Notes under the pieces: generated by a model
Seen by the model: the letters and a program-made list of their open reading frames with translations, nothing else
The model's database searches: none
Told to the model about the DNA's origin: nothing
NCBI RefSeq assembly: GCF_002699985.1
Contig: NZ_LKBT01000067.1
Coordinates: 211,744-275,743, forward strand
From: Pseudomonas sp. ICMP 561
GTDB taxonomy: Bacteria > Pseudomonadota > Gammaproteobacteria > Pseudomonadales > Pseudomonadaceae
Direction: 5' to 3'
Length of the DNA: 64,000 nucleotides
In this document: positions 25,647 through 34,902 of the stretch, piece after piece
Layout: every line of letters begins with the position of its first letter
How positions within the stretch are numbered: position 1 is the first letter of the stretch
Program-made: the position numbers and the translations under genes

Positions 25647-26751
25647 GCAGCCCGGCCACCCTACCGCCAGGCGCATAGGGTGCCGCATCAATCACTGGCT
25701 CACGCCCAAACAGCAGATCCGCCAGCAACTGGCAGGACGCGGGCGCCAACACAAGGCCGTTACGATAATGGCCACAGTTGAGCCACAGGCCTTCAAAACC
25801 GTGCACGGGACCAATATAGGGAATGCCCTCAGGCGAGCCTGGACGCAGGCCAGCCCAGTGACCGACTACCAGAGCATCCGCCAACGCGGGAAGCAGCTCC
25901 ACCGCAGAGGCCTTGAGGCTTTCCAACGCCACATCGGTTGGGGTTTTGTCGAAGCCCTCGTGCTCCAGGGTACTCCCCACCAGAATATGTCCGTCGCGGC
26001 GAGGGATCGCATATCGCCCTTTGGCCAGCACCATACTCGGTAGAAAATCCGACGCGCACTTGTACAGAATCATCTGGCCTTTGACCGGCTCAACCGGCAG
26101 TTCAAGGCCAAGGGTCTTGAGCAACTCTCCGCTCCAGGCACCTGCCGCAAGAACCACCTGATCGCCCAGGATATCCCCGGAGGACGTGCTCACGCCCGAC
26201 ACCCGATCACCCTGACGGACAAAGCCAGTGACTGCACATTGCTCATGAACGGTGACATTGGGGAGCGCCAGTAACGCCGTTTTCAGGGATTTGACCAATC
26301 GTGGATTGCGCACATTGGCGACGTTGGCCATGTAGATGGCACGCTCATAACCCTCGCCCAGCACGGGCACAGCGTCGTGGACCGACGAGATATCCACAGC
26401 GCTGAGTGGTCGCGCCTCTCGGGCTGCCCACTCCAACGCTTGCTGCTCGTCATCCAGATCCAGCCAATACAAACCGGTGGTATGCACTTCGGGATCGATC
26501 CCGGTCTGTGCAAACAGACGCTCCGCCAGTTGTGGATAGAAATCCTGCGACCAATGCGCCAATGCTGTGACTGCGGGGCTATAGCGCCACGGGTAGAGCG
26601 GAGAAACAATGCCACCGCCCGCCCATGACGCTTCTTGCCCGACACCGGAACGGTCCAGAAGGATGACCTGATCAACTTCGGAGGCGAGGTTGAAAGCGGT
26701 CAACAAACCGATCACACCACCGCCAACAATCACAACCTGCTGCCTGGACAT
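25642..26751 (-). CDS. thiO: Glycine oxidase ThiO
   Basis: 369 residues. The N-terminal dinucleotide-binding motif VVIVGGGVIGLLTAFNLA binds FAD; the DAO-family core contains RSGVGQEASWAGGGIVSPLYPW and a C-terminal HWAGLRPGSPEGIPYIG. ThiO oxidises glycine to iminoglycine for the thiazole ring of thiamine. ATG 26751 places the FAD motif at the N-terminus as in the family; upstream frame to 26868 overlaps pilE and is not used. It begins 28 bases after pilE on the same strand, so it probably rides on the pilin operon, as in P. aeruginosa, where thiO is adjacent to the cluster. Its stop lies in a REP element. Confidence 0.94.
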   Translation of the reverse strand: MSRQQVVIVGGGVIGLLTAFNLASEVDQVILLDRSGVGQEASWAGGGIVSPLYPWRYSPAVTALAHWSQDFYPQLAERLFAQTGIDPEVHTTGLYWLDLDDEQQALEWAAREARPLSAVDISSVHDAVPVLGEGYERAIYMANVANVRNPRLVKSLKTALLALPNVTVHEQCAVTGFVRQGDRVSGVSTSSGDILGDQVVLAAGAWSGELLKTLGLELPVEPVKGQMILYKCASDFLPSMVLAKGRYAIPRRDGHILVGSTLEHEGFDKTPTDVALESLKASAVELLPALADALVVGHWAGLRPGSPEGIPYIGPVHGFEGLWLNCGHYRNGLVLAPASCQLLADLLFGREPVIDAAPYAPGGRVAGLL

Positions 26752-26779
26752 CTTGTTCTCGTTAAAAAGAATTGGGGGA

Positions 26780-27190
26780 TCAGCGGCCCCAGCAATCCTT
26801 GCTCGCAAGACCCGTTGAGTTACTGATAGCGCCGGTATTGGTAATGATGAAATTACCGCATTTGTCACCGTTCATCATCGAGCCGGCGTTAGGCTTCGCA
26901 GTCAAGGTGAACGTCTGGGCAGCCCGCTCAGGGACGATCGTGTAATAAGCGTTGCCAGCCGAAAGGGTCAGCGCGGGACTGTTCGGAGCATCCGAATACA
27001 CACCGCCATAACGCGAATAGTATCGCTCCAGCGCCTGAGCCTGCTCATTCAACAAGCTGGCAATTTCCGCCCTGTGGGTACGCCTCACATATTCCGTATA
27101 GCTGGGATACGCGATGGCCGCCAGAATACCCACAATCGCTACGACAATCATGAGTTCGATCAAGGTAAACCCTGTTGATCTGCTTCGCAT
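26780..27190 (-). CDS. pilE: Type IV pilus minor pilin PilE
   Basis: 136 residues with a class III signal: RSRSTG^FTLIELMIVVAIVGILAAIAYPSY, Glu5 present. The C-terminal part carries two cysteines (GDKCGNF and SKDCWGR) that would form the D-loop disulfide. PilD should cleave before Phe and methylate it. PilE joins the minor pilin complex that primes pilus assembly. It is the sixth gene of the fimU operon, between pilY1 and thiO. pilY2, found next to pilE in P. aeruginosa, is absent. Confidence 0.92.
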   Translation of the reverse strand: MRSRSTGFTLIELMIVVAIVGILAAIAYPSYTEYVRRTHRAEIASLLNEQAQALERYYSRYGGVYSDAPNSPALTLSAGNAYYTIVPERAAQTFTLTAKPNAGSMMNGDKCGNFIITNTGAISNSTGLASKDCWGR

Positions 27191-27202
27191 ACACCGTATT
27201 CC

Positions 27203-30200
27203 TTACTGTATTTGCCGCCACATGATGCGCTGATAAATGTTGGCAGGGCCGCCTTTTTCCTGCAACGAGGTAGCTTGGCCGCCACTCGAATCGATCAGGT
27301 ACTTGGTGTCATCGCGGCCGGAAGTGCCCGAAACAATTGCAGCCAGGTTCGGGATGCCCGTACCAATGCCAATACCGGCAACTATTGTATCGGCGGAGTC
27401 GATCCTGCCATCGCCGTTGGTATCCAGGACCTGATAATTGAGCATGCCCCCTTTGGCTGCATCCAGCTCGAACAGACGCCCGATGCCGGTACTTTCACAA
27501 GGGTCGCTGGAGTTCACCGCCGCTGTTGTGAATATTATCCGGCCACGGCTGGTTTGCGCCGGGTAGATGATGCGCTCACCCACGTATGGATCCGTGGTGG
27601 ACAAGGTCATGTACCAGCCTTTTCTAAGGGTCCAGTCCACATCGTTATTGGACGTCGTGAAATAAGTCGCACCATTTCCCGTGATTGTGCCGGTAATGTT
27701 TTGCGGTTGCAGATTGTTCTGGACGTACCCGCCAGTAGCCGCGTCCCCATCCCATATTGCGTAAAACGCTTGCTGGCTGTTAGTCGTCTTGTCAGTGATT
27801 TCGCTGAACTTGCCAGTGCCGAAATAAACCATCTTGCCGTTGAGAGGATGATCCAGCAGCAACGGCTGAGCGGTAATAGGTTGCGGGGTGTTATCCGGTG
27901 CGGTGGCCGTAAACAGTGGCTTGCCGCTGAAGGCCACGCTCCAGTTGGCTGCGGAGGAACTGCTCATGTCGAATTTCCACAAGCGTCCTTTCAAATCTCC
28001 CGCATAAGCCGCCTGCACGACGTTTTGCGCATTGACTCGCAGTTTGACGGAAGACAGCCCGTTGTCCGCCAGCTTTGCTGACGCTGGAATAGGGATCTCC
28101 CTGATCAGCGCACCGGTATTGGCATTGAGCACGAACAACGACGCGTCGCCGGTAAAACTGCCATAACCATTGCCCATCACTACGATGCTCGTACCATCGG
28201 CCATCCGTGCAACGTCAGGTTTGGAGTAGGCGTAACCCAGATTGTTGAAGAGATTGGCAGGCGTCGAAGTATCCGGAGCCTTCACCTCCCAGAGTGCCTG
28301 GATCGAGTTATCGCTCTCGAAGAGTTTGATCGCAAAAAAAGCTTTGCCGCCCGCGCCTGTGCCGCCAAACGCAATGGTGCGCCAGGATGTTCCTGCCTGA
28401 GTATCAAAAACCGCAATCTGGCCGTCGACCGTAAATTTATGAGTGCCGGAGCCATAGGTTGTTGAGGCAATGGTCGCCAGTGAAGCCAACGAAGTAGAAG
28501 GCATGTACGCATAGCGTCGCGCCCCGTTATCGGGGTTGATGACGTTGAAGAACCCGTCGTTGGCGTTAACCAGCAGGTTGTAATTCATGCTCGACGCTTT
28601 CCTCGTCAAATAAGTCGAGTACGTCGTGTTACCCGCCATATCAGCAGAAGTCTTGTCGGTTGGCAGCGCCGGGATCAAAGGCGAGTTGATAATGTCGCCC
28701 AGCAGAATCGTGCGGGCACGCAGCCTTGCATTGGCGGTGCCTTTGCTCCAGTTCACGACTTGCGCGCCGGTAACTCCGGTAGGCAAGTTGGTCAGCGTGG
28801 CGTCGAACGCAGTTTTCTGGGCGCCGGTCAGGTTGTTGTAATCGAGAACCATCCTGGCGCCCGACACGGTATTCCAGGATTCGAAAAGCGGGCCGGGAGA
28901 CGAGCTGGTAATCAGGTTGTCCGTGCTCCACAAAGCAGTGCTCAACGCGCCGGTAGTGGCATTGAGGTTGAATGCTTTGAGCGTGCCGTGCCAGTCCTTG
29001 GGGTCGTACATGGTCTGATAGAAGCGCGTACCGCTGCTTAACGTAGCCGAGTTGGTCGCCCCGCCTCCGCCCGATCCGGCCTTGGCATAAATATCACCCA
29101 ATGCCAGATTCAATGCGGCGGTCAGTCCGGCACTGTCACCGGTCTGGTAATACTTGCCGCGACCATGGCTGTCATCTGCGGCATCAATCAGCATCTGGTC
29201 CGATGATGTCGTGAAGCCAATGGTGTAAGTGCTCATGTTCTGCTTGTTGAAACCTGTGGTGTCCCAGCTTTTGCCCGTCAGATCGTTTCCAGCTTTGCGC
29301 ATATCAATGTCGTAAGCAAACCTGGCCAGATCATCCAGATAAAGCGTGTCACCCTCATCATCGCCGCCAGCACTGTTGCTGGTGATCGGGTCGGTGCCAT
29401 CGTTGGCGACGTTGTCCCAGTTAGGTAGAGAGCGGGAGGTATCAGCAACGTCATCCGGATCATCACCGGGAAACGTTCTGTCATACGTGGGTAAACCATC
29501 GGTGATGACGACCCCGTAGTTCTTTTGACACCGGTATTGAATCGGGCTGGTGTAAGTTGTCTGCTGGCGCGGGTAATAGGACGTCATCCCGCGAAAATAG
29601 CGGGTTATCTCATAGTAGGTTTCAGCCAGTGGCGTATTGGCTGTAGGCACCAGCGCAGAAATAGCGTTTTTCAAATTAGTGATATTTATATTGGCTTGAC
29701 CCTGATTGACACCATTCGGCTGATAAGTCGTTGCTGTAACCGGTGAGAGATCAGTGATCTCCCTGGAAATGCGCCCGCCAGGACCTCGGTCGCCGCCGTC
29801 GATGGGTTCATTGAACTGTGCAAGTCCGATACGCAGCGAGGTGTTGTTGGTTACTAGATTGGTTGCTACGGTTTTGGCAACATTCATCCGATAGTCATTG
29901 GGGATGCTGCCGTCGGTATAGTCTTTGTAGTAAATCGTCACGAGCCCGATACCAATAAGAGACACTCTGACAGGCCGGACGGAATCAATTAACCACGACA
30001 AATAGTTTGCGGTGTAACGAGTGCGGCCGTTACCCGCTGGATCCGGCAAATCCAGGCAATAAGTGGTGCCACTGCGGCGTACAGGTACCCCACCCAGCAG
30101 GCAATTCAGTGAAATTCCCAAGAGGACGCCGCTACTGTTGATATCTCCCAGAGTTAATGTCTGATCTCCGGAAATGGTGGTCTCGAAGGGACATATGACG

Positions 30201-30466
30201 ATGGCCCCAGCGGCGTTCAAGCACTGAGTTGAGAAATAGCTGACGTCCGTACGTTTTACCAAGGGATCAAAGGACGACGACCAAATAATGTTGTACATAC
30301 TCCCCGAGTTATCCACCAGCAACATCAGGTTCGGTGGTACAGCCGGAGAGCTGAGCAACGGCACTTGCGCAGGAGTAAATGCATAAGCAGGGGCTGTCAG
30401 GTACAACGCCAGTAATGCACCGTAGAGGTACTTCAGTAAACGGCCCGACGACTTAACAAAAGGCAT
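27203..30466 (-). CDS. pilY1: Type IV pilus tip adhesin/assembly factor PilY1
   Basis: About 1087 residues. Signal peptide (LLKYLYGALLALYLTAPAYA), an N-terminal von Willebrand A-like domain with the MIDAS motif DNSGS (LMLLVDNSGSMYN), and a C-terminal PilY1-type beta-propeller. A calcium-binding loop, DTNGDGRIDSAD, lies near the C-terminus and matches the site that controls pilus retraction in P. aeruginosa PilY1. PilY1 sits at the pilus tip and is a surface sensor feeding c-di-GMP signalling. ATG 30466 has GGAGAG 7 bases upstream and overlaps the end of pilX by 14 bases. No RGD motif was noticed. Confidence 0.93.
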   Translation of the reverse strand: MPFVKSSGRLLKYLYGALLALYLTAPAYAFTPAQVPLLSSPAVPPNLMLLVDNSGSMYNIIWSSSFDPLVKRTDVSYFSTQCLNAAGAIVICPFETTISGDQTLTLGDINSSGVLLGISLNCLLGGVPVRRSGTTYCLDLPDPAGNGRTRYTANYLSWLIDSVRPVRVSLIGIGLVTIYYKDYTDGSIPNDYRMNVAKTVATNLVTNNTSLRIGLAQFNEPIDGGDRGPGGRISREITDLSPVTATTYQPNGVNQGQANINITNLKNAISALVPTANTPLAETYYEITRYFRGMTSYYPRQQTTYTSPIQYRCQKNYGVVITDGLPTYDRTFPGDDPDDVADTSRSLPNWDNVANDGTDPITSNSAGGDDEGDTLYLDDLARFAYDIDMRKAGNDLTGKSWDTTGFNKQNMSTYTIGFTTSSDQMLIDAADDSHGRGKYYQTGDSAGLTAALNLALGDIYAKAGSGGGGATNSATLSSGTRFYQTMYDPKDWHGTLKAFNLNATTGALSTALWSTDNLITSSSPGPLFESWNTVSGARMVLDYNNLTGAQKTAFDATLTNLPTGVTGAQVVNWSKGTANARLRARTILLGDIINSPLIPALPTDKTSADMAGNTTYSTYLTRKASSMNYNLLVNANDGFFNVINPDNGARRYAYMPSTSLASLATIASTTYGSGTHKFTVDGQIAVFDTQAGTSWRTIAFGGTGAGGKAFFAIKLFESDNSIQALWEVKAPDTSTPANLFNNLGYAYSKPDVARMADGTSIVVMGNGYGSFTGDASLFVLNANTGALIREIPIPASAKLADNGLSSVKLRVNAQNVVQAAYAGDLKGRLWKFDMSSSSAANWSVAFSGKPLFTATAPDNTPQPITAQPLLLDHPLNGKMVYFGTGKFSEITDKTTNSQQAFYAIWDGDAATGGYVQNNLQPQNITGTITGNGATYFTTSNNDVDWTLRKGWYMTLSTTDPYVGERIIYPAQTSRGRIIFTTAAVNSSDPCESTGIGRLFELDAAKGGMLNYQVLDTNGDGRIDSADTIVAGIGIGTGIPNLAAIVSGTSGRDDTKYLIDSSGGQATSLQEKGGPANIYQRIMWRQIQ

Positions 30467-30956
30467 AAATGCTCTCCAATACCGTTCTCGACGTCCCGAT
30501 AAGCACACTCGCCGTCACGCGATAAAGTGTGAAGGAAGTACTGGCCGAACAGCTCGGGGGGCGATTTGCCGGGGTGGTTGTCGTGCCAAGGTTCTGAATG
30601 ACGTAAAAGCCTTCTCCCGACGCGACCCACGGAACACCCGCAGAGCTATTGCCCGCAGCGGTGACAGTCGATGAATCTGTTGGAGGCGCACAACCGGCCG
30701 GAGGGGTGCAGGCGGCCAGCGAATAATTGGGGGCCTGAATCGCCGACTCGCCCACTCGCAGTGTCGCTTCCGCAATCTGAAAAGACCTATTACGCAATGA
30801 CACGCTACCTGCCATTTTCTCCTGCAAAGTGGCGTTCTGCATCGACGAGACGCCGATTAGCGTCAGCAGCAGCAGAAACACCAGGCTGACCAGCAGCACC
30901 ATACCTTTCTGTTGTCGGGGCAATCCTGGCGAGGAAGCTAAGATTCTTTTCTTCAT
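30453..30956 (-). CDS. pilX: Minor pilin PilX
   Basis: About 167 residues. Pilin-type N-terminus QQKG^MVLLVSLVFLLLLTLIGVSSM. The position-5 glutamate is replaced by Val, as in the GspK/PilX group that caps the tip complex. The rest is a small globular domain with several cysteines. ATG 30956 has GGGGA upstream; ATG 30968, overlapping the pilW stop as TGATG, is the alternative. It lies between pilW and pilY1, with overlaps on both sides. Confidence 0.88.
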   Translation of the reverse strand: MKKRILASSPGLPRQQKGMVLLVSLVFLLLLTLIGVSSMQNATLQEKMAGSVSLRNRSFQIAEATLRVGESAIQAPNYSLAACTPPAGCAPPTDSSTVTAAGNSSAGVPWVASGEGFYVIQNLGTTTTPANRPPSCSASTSFTLYRVTASVLIGTSRTVLESIYAFC

Positions 30957-30967
30957 GGCAGTCCCCA

Positions 30968-31678
30968 TCAGAAACGGTTACGCAAAGCAGCAACAACGTT
31001 ATAGGTTTGATCGCGAACCCTGCCGTTTGGATCAGTCACTGTGAGGGTCAAGCGCACGCTGCGAATATTGTTGGCCAGGGCACTATTGCCAATCACCGTG
31101 GTGTAGGACATGGGCGAACCCGTCAAACCAAAGGAGACGGCAAACCGACCCACATTGCTCACCAACGGCTGTGCTGAATCGGAGCCGGTACCGACCTTCA
31201 CATTCAGGTTCGTACCGGTCAGGCTGTAAGTGATCTTACGGAGGGGGAAGCTGATTTCCCCTGATGCCGGAGTTCTTGCACCGTTATATATTCGGGTATA
31301 AGTCCTGCAATCGGACACGACGGTCCAGGTCGGAGTGCTACCCGATGTCCCCACATCGGCGGTGATAAGTGTCAACGTATTGCTCGCGTTATCCCAAAGG
31401 ATTGGGGTAAGGAAATCAGGGGGTTTGACAATCGACGGTGCCACTGGAGTCGTCGTGTCGAGATCCAGACAGCCGAACATTCCGGTCATGCGGATTTCCT
31501 GCATCATTTTGCTGAGAGCAAAGCGCGCATCTTCCTGCATCCGTGCAGCAGCGTTCTGAGACTGATACGTACCTTTGGAAGCGATGAAAATCTGCACGAT
31601 CCCCATACTGACAATCAAACCCAGCACCAGCGCGACCATGATCTCGACCAGGCCAAAACCCCGGGCTATTTTCTTCAT
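30968..31678 (-). CDS. pilW: Minor pilin PilW
   Basis: 236 residues. Class III signal MKKIARG^FGLVEIMVALVLGLIVSMGIVQ with Glu5 present, followed by a long alpha-helix (QNAAARMQEDARFALSKMMQEIR, typical of PilW/GspJ-like minor pilins) and a globular domain with Cys residues (MFGCLD, SDCRTY). It overlaps the end of pilV by four bases. Confidence 0.92.
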   Translation of the reverse strand: MKKIARGFGLVEIMVALVLGLIVSMGIVQIFIASKGTYQSQNAAARMQEDARFALSKMMQEIRMTGMFGCLDLDTTTPVAPSIVKPPDFLTPILWDNASNTLTLITADVGTSGSTPTWTVVSDCRTYTRIYNGARTPASGEISFPLRKITYSLTGTNLNVKVGTGSDSAQPLVSNVGRFAVSFGLTGSPMSYTTVIGNSALANNIRSVRLTLTVTDPNGRVRDQTYNVVAALRNRF

Positions 31679-32202
31679 TGAGCCACCACATCGTCGACAC
31701 CAATACGCGAGGTCAGAACAAATTGTCGCGCATTGGTCGCGCTAGCGGTTTTACCCAAACCGATATCGCTCGCGGCCGCCGCCCGGGTGTCATCCCACGT
31801 GATGGTAATAGTCACAACCCGCTTGTCGATCACGACACTGCTGGCCGCGCCCGCCGCGCCCGCAAATGCTGTGATATTGCTACTGAAGTCAAACTTGTCT
31901 TGAGCAACTGCATCATTAGGGTTAGCCGCAGAGGGCGCACCGGCCAGCGATGCCAGGCCGTAGCTGGCCAAAACAGTGGAGCCACTGTTAGTCGCATTGC
32001 CATCCATGTTCGCCCGAATACGATCCATCATGTCATAGGCAATGAAGCTCGCCTGACTGGTCATGGCCGAGCTGTCGGTGTACCTAAGGGCGTTCAATTG
32101 AATGGCCGCAGCCCCCAAGAGGCCAATGCCCAATATCAACACCGACACCAACACCTCGATCAGCGTCATGCCAACCTGACGGCTCTTTCGTCCCTTACCC
32201 AT
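31675..32202 (-). CDS. pilV: Minor pilin PilV
   Basis: About 175 residues from ATG 32202. The pilin signal RQVG^MTLIEVLVSVLILGIGLLGAAAIQLNALR has Glu5 and the GspI/PilV-like GIGLLGAA stretch. The upstream in-frame TTG at 32223 lies inside fimU and is not favoured. It overlaps fimU by 8 bases and pilW by 4. Confidence 0.9.
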   Translation of the reverse strand: MGKGRKSRQVGMTLIEVLVSVLILGIGLLGAAAIQLNALRYTDSSAMTSQASFIAYDMMDRIRANMDGNATNSGSTVLASYGLASLAGAPSAANPNDAVAQDKFDFSSNITAFAGAAGAASSVVIDKRVVTITITWDDTRAAAASDIGLGKTASATNARQFVLTSRIGVDDVVAQ

Positions 32203-32671
32203 CGCAATTCCCACTCGAAACAATTCGGCCGTTCAAGCATACATACACAGTCTTGGTGATAGTCGTGCCTAGTGTGTAAGTCATTGCAACCGCCGTGGCC
32301 GGAGCCGAAAGGCCGCCGAGGTTATTGAACTCGATCAGGTTGACATTGGGGACCGCGAGCCCGGCGCCACTGCTCATCGGCGCAGTCACACGCAAAGCGG
32401 CACCGGTTACATTGGATGACGGAACCACCTTGAGCGCAGTATTCCAGCCTGCACCGTCGACGTTGGGCCGCACCTGAACATTCACTCCACGGTTTATCGC
32501 CTCAAGCCGCGCAAAGTTGAGCGCGCGCTGAAGATCACTGATTTCAGTATCGGCCTTTGAGTTCTGTATCGAGCTATTGAAACTGGGAATGGCGATAACC
32601 GCGAGTATCCCAACCAACGACACAGTGATTAACAATTCGACGAGGGTGAACCCCTTGGATCGCTGGGTCAT
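32195..32671 (-). CDS. fimU: Minor pilin FimU
   Basis: 158 residues. MTQRSKG^FTLVELLITVSLVGILAVIAIPSF (GspH/FimT-type pilin), followed by a domain with a C-terminal VCLNGRIVSSGNC disulfide pair. ATG 32671 has AGGAG 7 bases upstream. It is the first gene of the fimU-pilV-pilW-pilX-pilY1-pilE-thiO operon. FimU connects the tip complex to the major pilin. The promoter lies in the 130-base gap shared with the divergent fimT-like gene. Confidence 0.92.
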   Translation of the reverse strand: MTQRSKGFTLVELLITVSLVGILAVIAIPSFNSSIQNSKADTEISDLQRALNFARLEAINRGVNVQVRPNVDGAGWNTALKVVPSSNVTGAALRVTAPMSSGAGLAVPNVNLIEFNNLGGLSAPATAVAMTYTLGTTITKTVYVCLNGRIVSSGNCDG

Positions 32672-32802
32672 TGAGTGTCTCCTAGACGTTACGACTATAG
32701 GACAGCATCCCCGCCTGAAACTGTAAACAAGGATGTACGGTAGTTTGACAGGGACGAATGCCCGCATGGCATTCAAATGAGAATTTCCAGGGAGGGAAAT
32801 GT

Positions 32803-33300
32803 ATGAAACACGCAGGTTTCACGATCATTGAGCTGGTAGTGACAATGCTGATCATCGGAATAGTTGTCACCCTCACCGCTCCGGCTTTCAGTGAATTCCT
32901 GATGAGCCAGCGCCGCATTGATGCCGCGCAACAACTGGCCAGCGGGATACGCACAGCACGCACGGAAGCGATTTTACGAAGTCAGCCTGTGGTGATCCGG
33001 GCGATTGATAAGGATTGGAGCAAGGGCTGGCAGATCGTTGTGGACCCGAAAGGCAGCGAAGATGATCTGGTGCTGACGGAGCGCACTCGAAGCGGGAAAG
33101 TGCCGATTTTTGGCAACCGTCATCTCGTCAGGCAAGTTCGCTTTAACGCATTGGGTGTTCCAGCAGGCAATGGCGCTCTTGCAGGGACGCTTTTCGTTTG
33201 CGACACGAAAAAAGCGGTAAGCCACCACGCGGTGGTGATGGCCTGGACTGGCAGAGTCAGAATTGAGAGTGAAACGAAGCCGGAAGAGCTTTGCGGTTAA
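32803..33300 (+). CDS. FimT-like minor pilin (GspH family)
   Basis: 165 residues. MKHAG^FTIIELVVTMLIIGIVVTLTAPAFSEF, a FimT/GspH-type sequence with a C-terminal domain (RSGKVPIFG, then VRFNALGVPAGNGALAGTLFVCD). ATG 32803 has GGAGGG upstream. It is transcribed away from fimU, unlike P. aeruginosa, where fimT and fimU run in the same direction as far as I recall. In other bacteria some FimT proteins bind DNA for natural transformation; I cannot tell that from this sequence. A second fimU-like pilin role is equally possible. Confidence 0.85.
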   Translation: MKHAGFTIIELVVTMLIIGIVVTLTAPAFSEFLMSQRRIDAAQQLASGIRTARTEAILRSQPVVIRAIDKDWSKGWQIVVDPKGSEDDLVLTERTRSGKVPIFGNRHLVRQVRFNALGVPAGNGALAGTLFVCDTKKAVSHHAVVMAWTGRVRIESETKPEELCG

Positions 33301-33346
33301 TTCATCTGAATCGGGTCCTACCGACTTCCACCTGCAAAAGCATTTT

Positions 33347-33422
33347 CCGTAGGAGCTGCCGAAGGCTGCGAGGCATTTAACCTGAAATACCGCGATCGCA
33401 GCCTTCGGCAGCTCCTACAGTG
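33347..33422. repeat. REP inverted pair (class A)
   Basis: GTAGGAGCTGCCGAAGGCTG and its complement between fimT and ispH, 14 bases from the ispH stop; it separates convergent genes. Confidence 0.9.
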
Positions 33423-33435
33423 TGTGTTTGCCGGA

Positions 33436-34383
33436 TTACAACAACGACTTGACCCGCAGTTCCTTGGGCATCGAGAAAGTGACGTTCTCTTCGCGGCCAG
33501 CCAGCTCGTCAGCACCGGTCGCGCCCCAGGCGTGCAGTTGCTGAATCACGCCACGCACCAGCACCTCCGGTGCGGAAGCACCTGCGGTGATGCCGATGCG
33601 CCCGACGCCATCGAACCACGCACGTTGCATGTCTTCTGCGCCATCGATCAGATAGGCCGGGGTTGCCATGCGCTCGGCCAGCTCACGCAGCCGGTTGGAG
33701 TTCGAGCTGTTCGGACTGCCAACGACCAATACCACGTCGCACTCGTCGGCCAACTGCTTGACCGCATCCTGCCGGTTTTGCGTGGCGTAGCAAATGTCAT
33801 CCTTGCGCGGCCCGCCAATCGCCGGGAATCGCGTGCGCAGGGCATCAATAACGCGGCTGGTGTCGTCCATGGACAACGTAGTCTGGGTCACGAACGCCAG
33901 GGCTTCAGGATTACGCACCTGCAGGTTGGCGACGTCCTCTTCATCCTCGACCAGATAGATCGCACCACCGTTGCTGGCATCGTACTGCCCCATGGTGCCT
34001 TCAACTTCCGGATGCCCCTGGTGGCCGATCAGAATGCATTCGCGACCGTCGCGGCTATAACGTGCGACTTCGATGTGAACCTTGGTCACCAGCGGACACG
34101 TCGCATCGAACACTTTCAGGCCACGACCCGACGCTTCAGTACGTACGGCTTGCGAAACACCATGGGCACTGAAGATCACGATCACGTCGTCAGGTACTTG
34201 ATCCAGCTCTTCGACGAAGATCGCGCCACGAGCGCGCAGGTCTTCGACAACGAATTTGTTATGAACCACTTCATGGCGCACATAGATCGGCGGGCCAAAC
34301 ACTTCCAGGGCGCGATTGACGATTTCGATCGCACGATCCACTCCAGCGCAGAAGCCGCGGGGGTTGGCGAGTTTGATTTGCAT
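33436..34383 (-). CDS. ispH: 4-hydroxy-3-methylbut-2-enyl diphosphate reductase IspH
   Basis: 315 residues. Three cysteines that hold the [4Fe-4S] cluster are in place (GFCAGVDRA, DATCPLVTK, DDICYATQNRQ), with the catalytic E in the EVEGTMGQ region and the SPNSSNSNRL motif. IspH makes IPP and DMAPP in the last step of the MEP isoprenoid pathway. ATG 34383 (MQIKLANPRGFCAG) matches the family N-terminus. It is the last gene of the ribF-ileS-lspA-fkpB-ispH run, a conserved Pseudomonas operon. Confidence 0.97.
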   Translation of the reverse strand: MQIKLANPRGFCAGVDRAIEIVNRALEVFGPPIYVRHEVVHNKFVVEDLRARGAIFVEELDQVPDDVIVIFSAHGVSQAVRTEASGRGLKVFDATCPLVTKVHIEVARYSRDGRECILIGHQGHPEVEGTMGQYDASNGGAIYLVEDEEDVANLQVRNPEALAFVTQTTLSMDDTSRVIDALRTRFPAIGGPRKDDICYATQNRQDAVKQLADECDVVLVVGSPNSSNSNRLRELAERMATPAYLIDGAEDMQRAWFDGVGRIGITAGASAPEVLVRGVIQQLHAWGATGADELAGREENVTFSMPKELRVKSLL

Positions 34384-34449
34384 GGGGGGCCTCGTGTCTA
34401 CGTGCGAAACAGCCCGGCCGTAGCAGGCCGGGCTCAGGTTCAAGCGTGC

Positions 34450-34902
34450 TTAAAGCGCCTTGACCTCGAAGATTTCCACTTCGAAGCTCAGGGTCTTGCC
34501 CGCCAGCGGGTGATTGAAGTCGATAGTCACTTGCGCGTCATCGAAAGCTTTCACCACACCCGGCAGCTCAGTATTGGCCGCATCATTGAAGATCACCAGC
34601 AAGCCTTCCGACAGCTCCATGTCCTGGAACTGCGAACGCGGGATGATCTGTACGTTTTGCGGGTTCGGCTGACCAAAGGCATTTTCCGGCAGAACCTGCA
34701 CAGTGCGCTTGTCTCCAGCCTTGAAACCGAACAGCGCCGCTTCAAAACCAGGCAGCAGGTTGCCGTCACCCACCTTGAACGTGGCCGGAGCCTTGTCAAA
34801 GGTGCTGTCGACTGTTTCGCCGTTCTCCAGGCGCAAAGCAAAATGCAGAGTGACTTCCGTGTTCTGACCGATGCGTTGCTCGGTCAATAACTGTTCAGTC
34901 AT
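34450..34902 (-). CDS. fkpB: FKBP-type peptidyl-prolyl isomerase FkpB (SlpA)
   Basis: 150 residues, SlyD/FkpB-like: FKBP core (VTLHFALRLENGETVDSTFD, then GLLPGFE-like GNLLPGFEAALFGFKAGDKRTV) with the IF insertion domain (PENAFGQPNPQNVQIIPR, to LSEGLLVIF). Cytoplasmic, no signal peptide. ATG 34902 overlaps the lspA stop by eight bases, so the two are coupled. Confidence 0.95.
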   Translation of the reverse strand: MTEQLLTEQRIGQNTEVTLHFALRLENGETVDSTFDKAPATFKVGDGNLLPGFEAALFGFKAGDKRTVQVLPENAFGQPNPQNVQIIPRSQFQDMELSEGLLVIFNDAANTELPGVVKAFDDAQVTIDFNHPLAGKTLSFEVEIFEVKAL

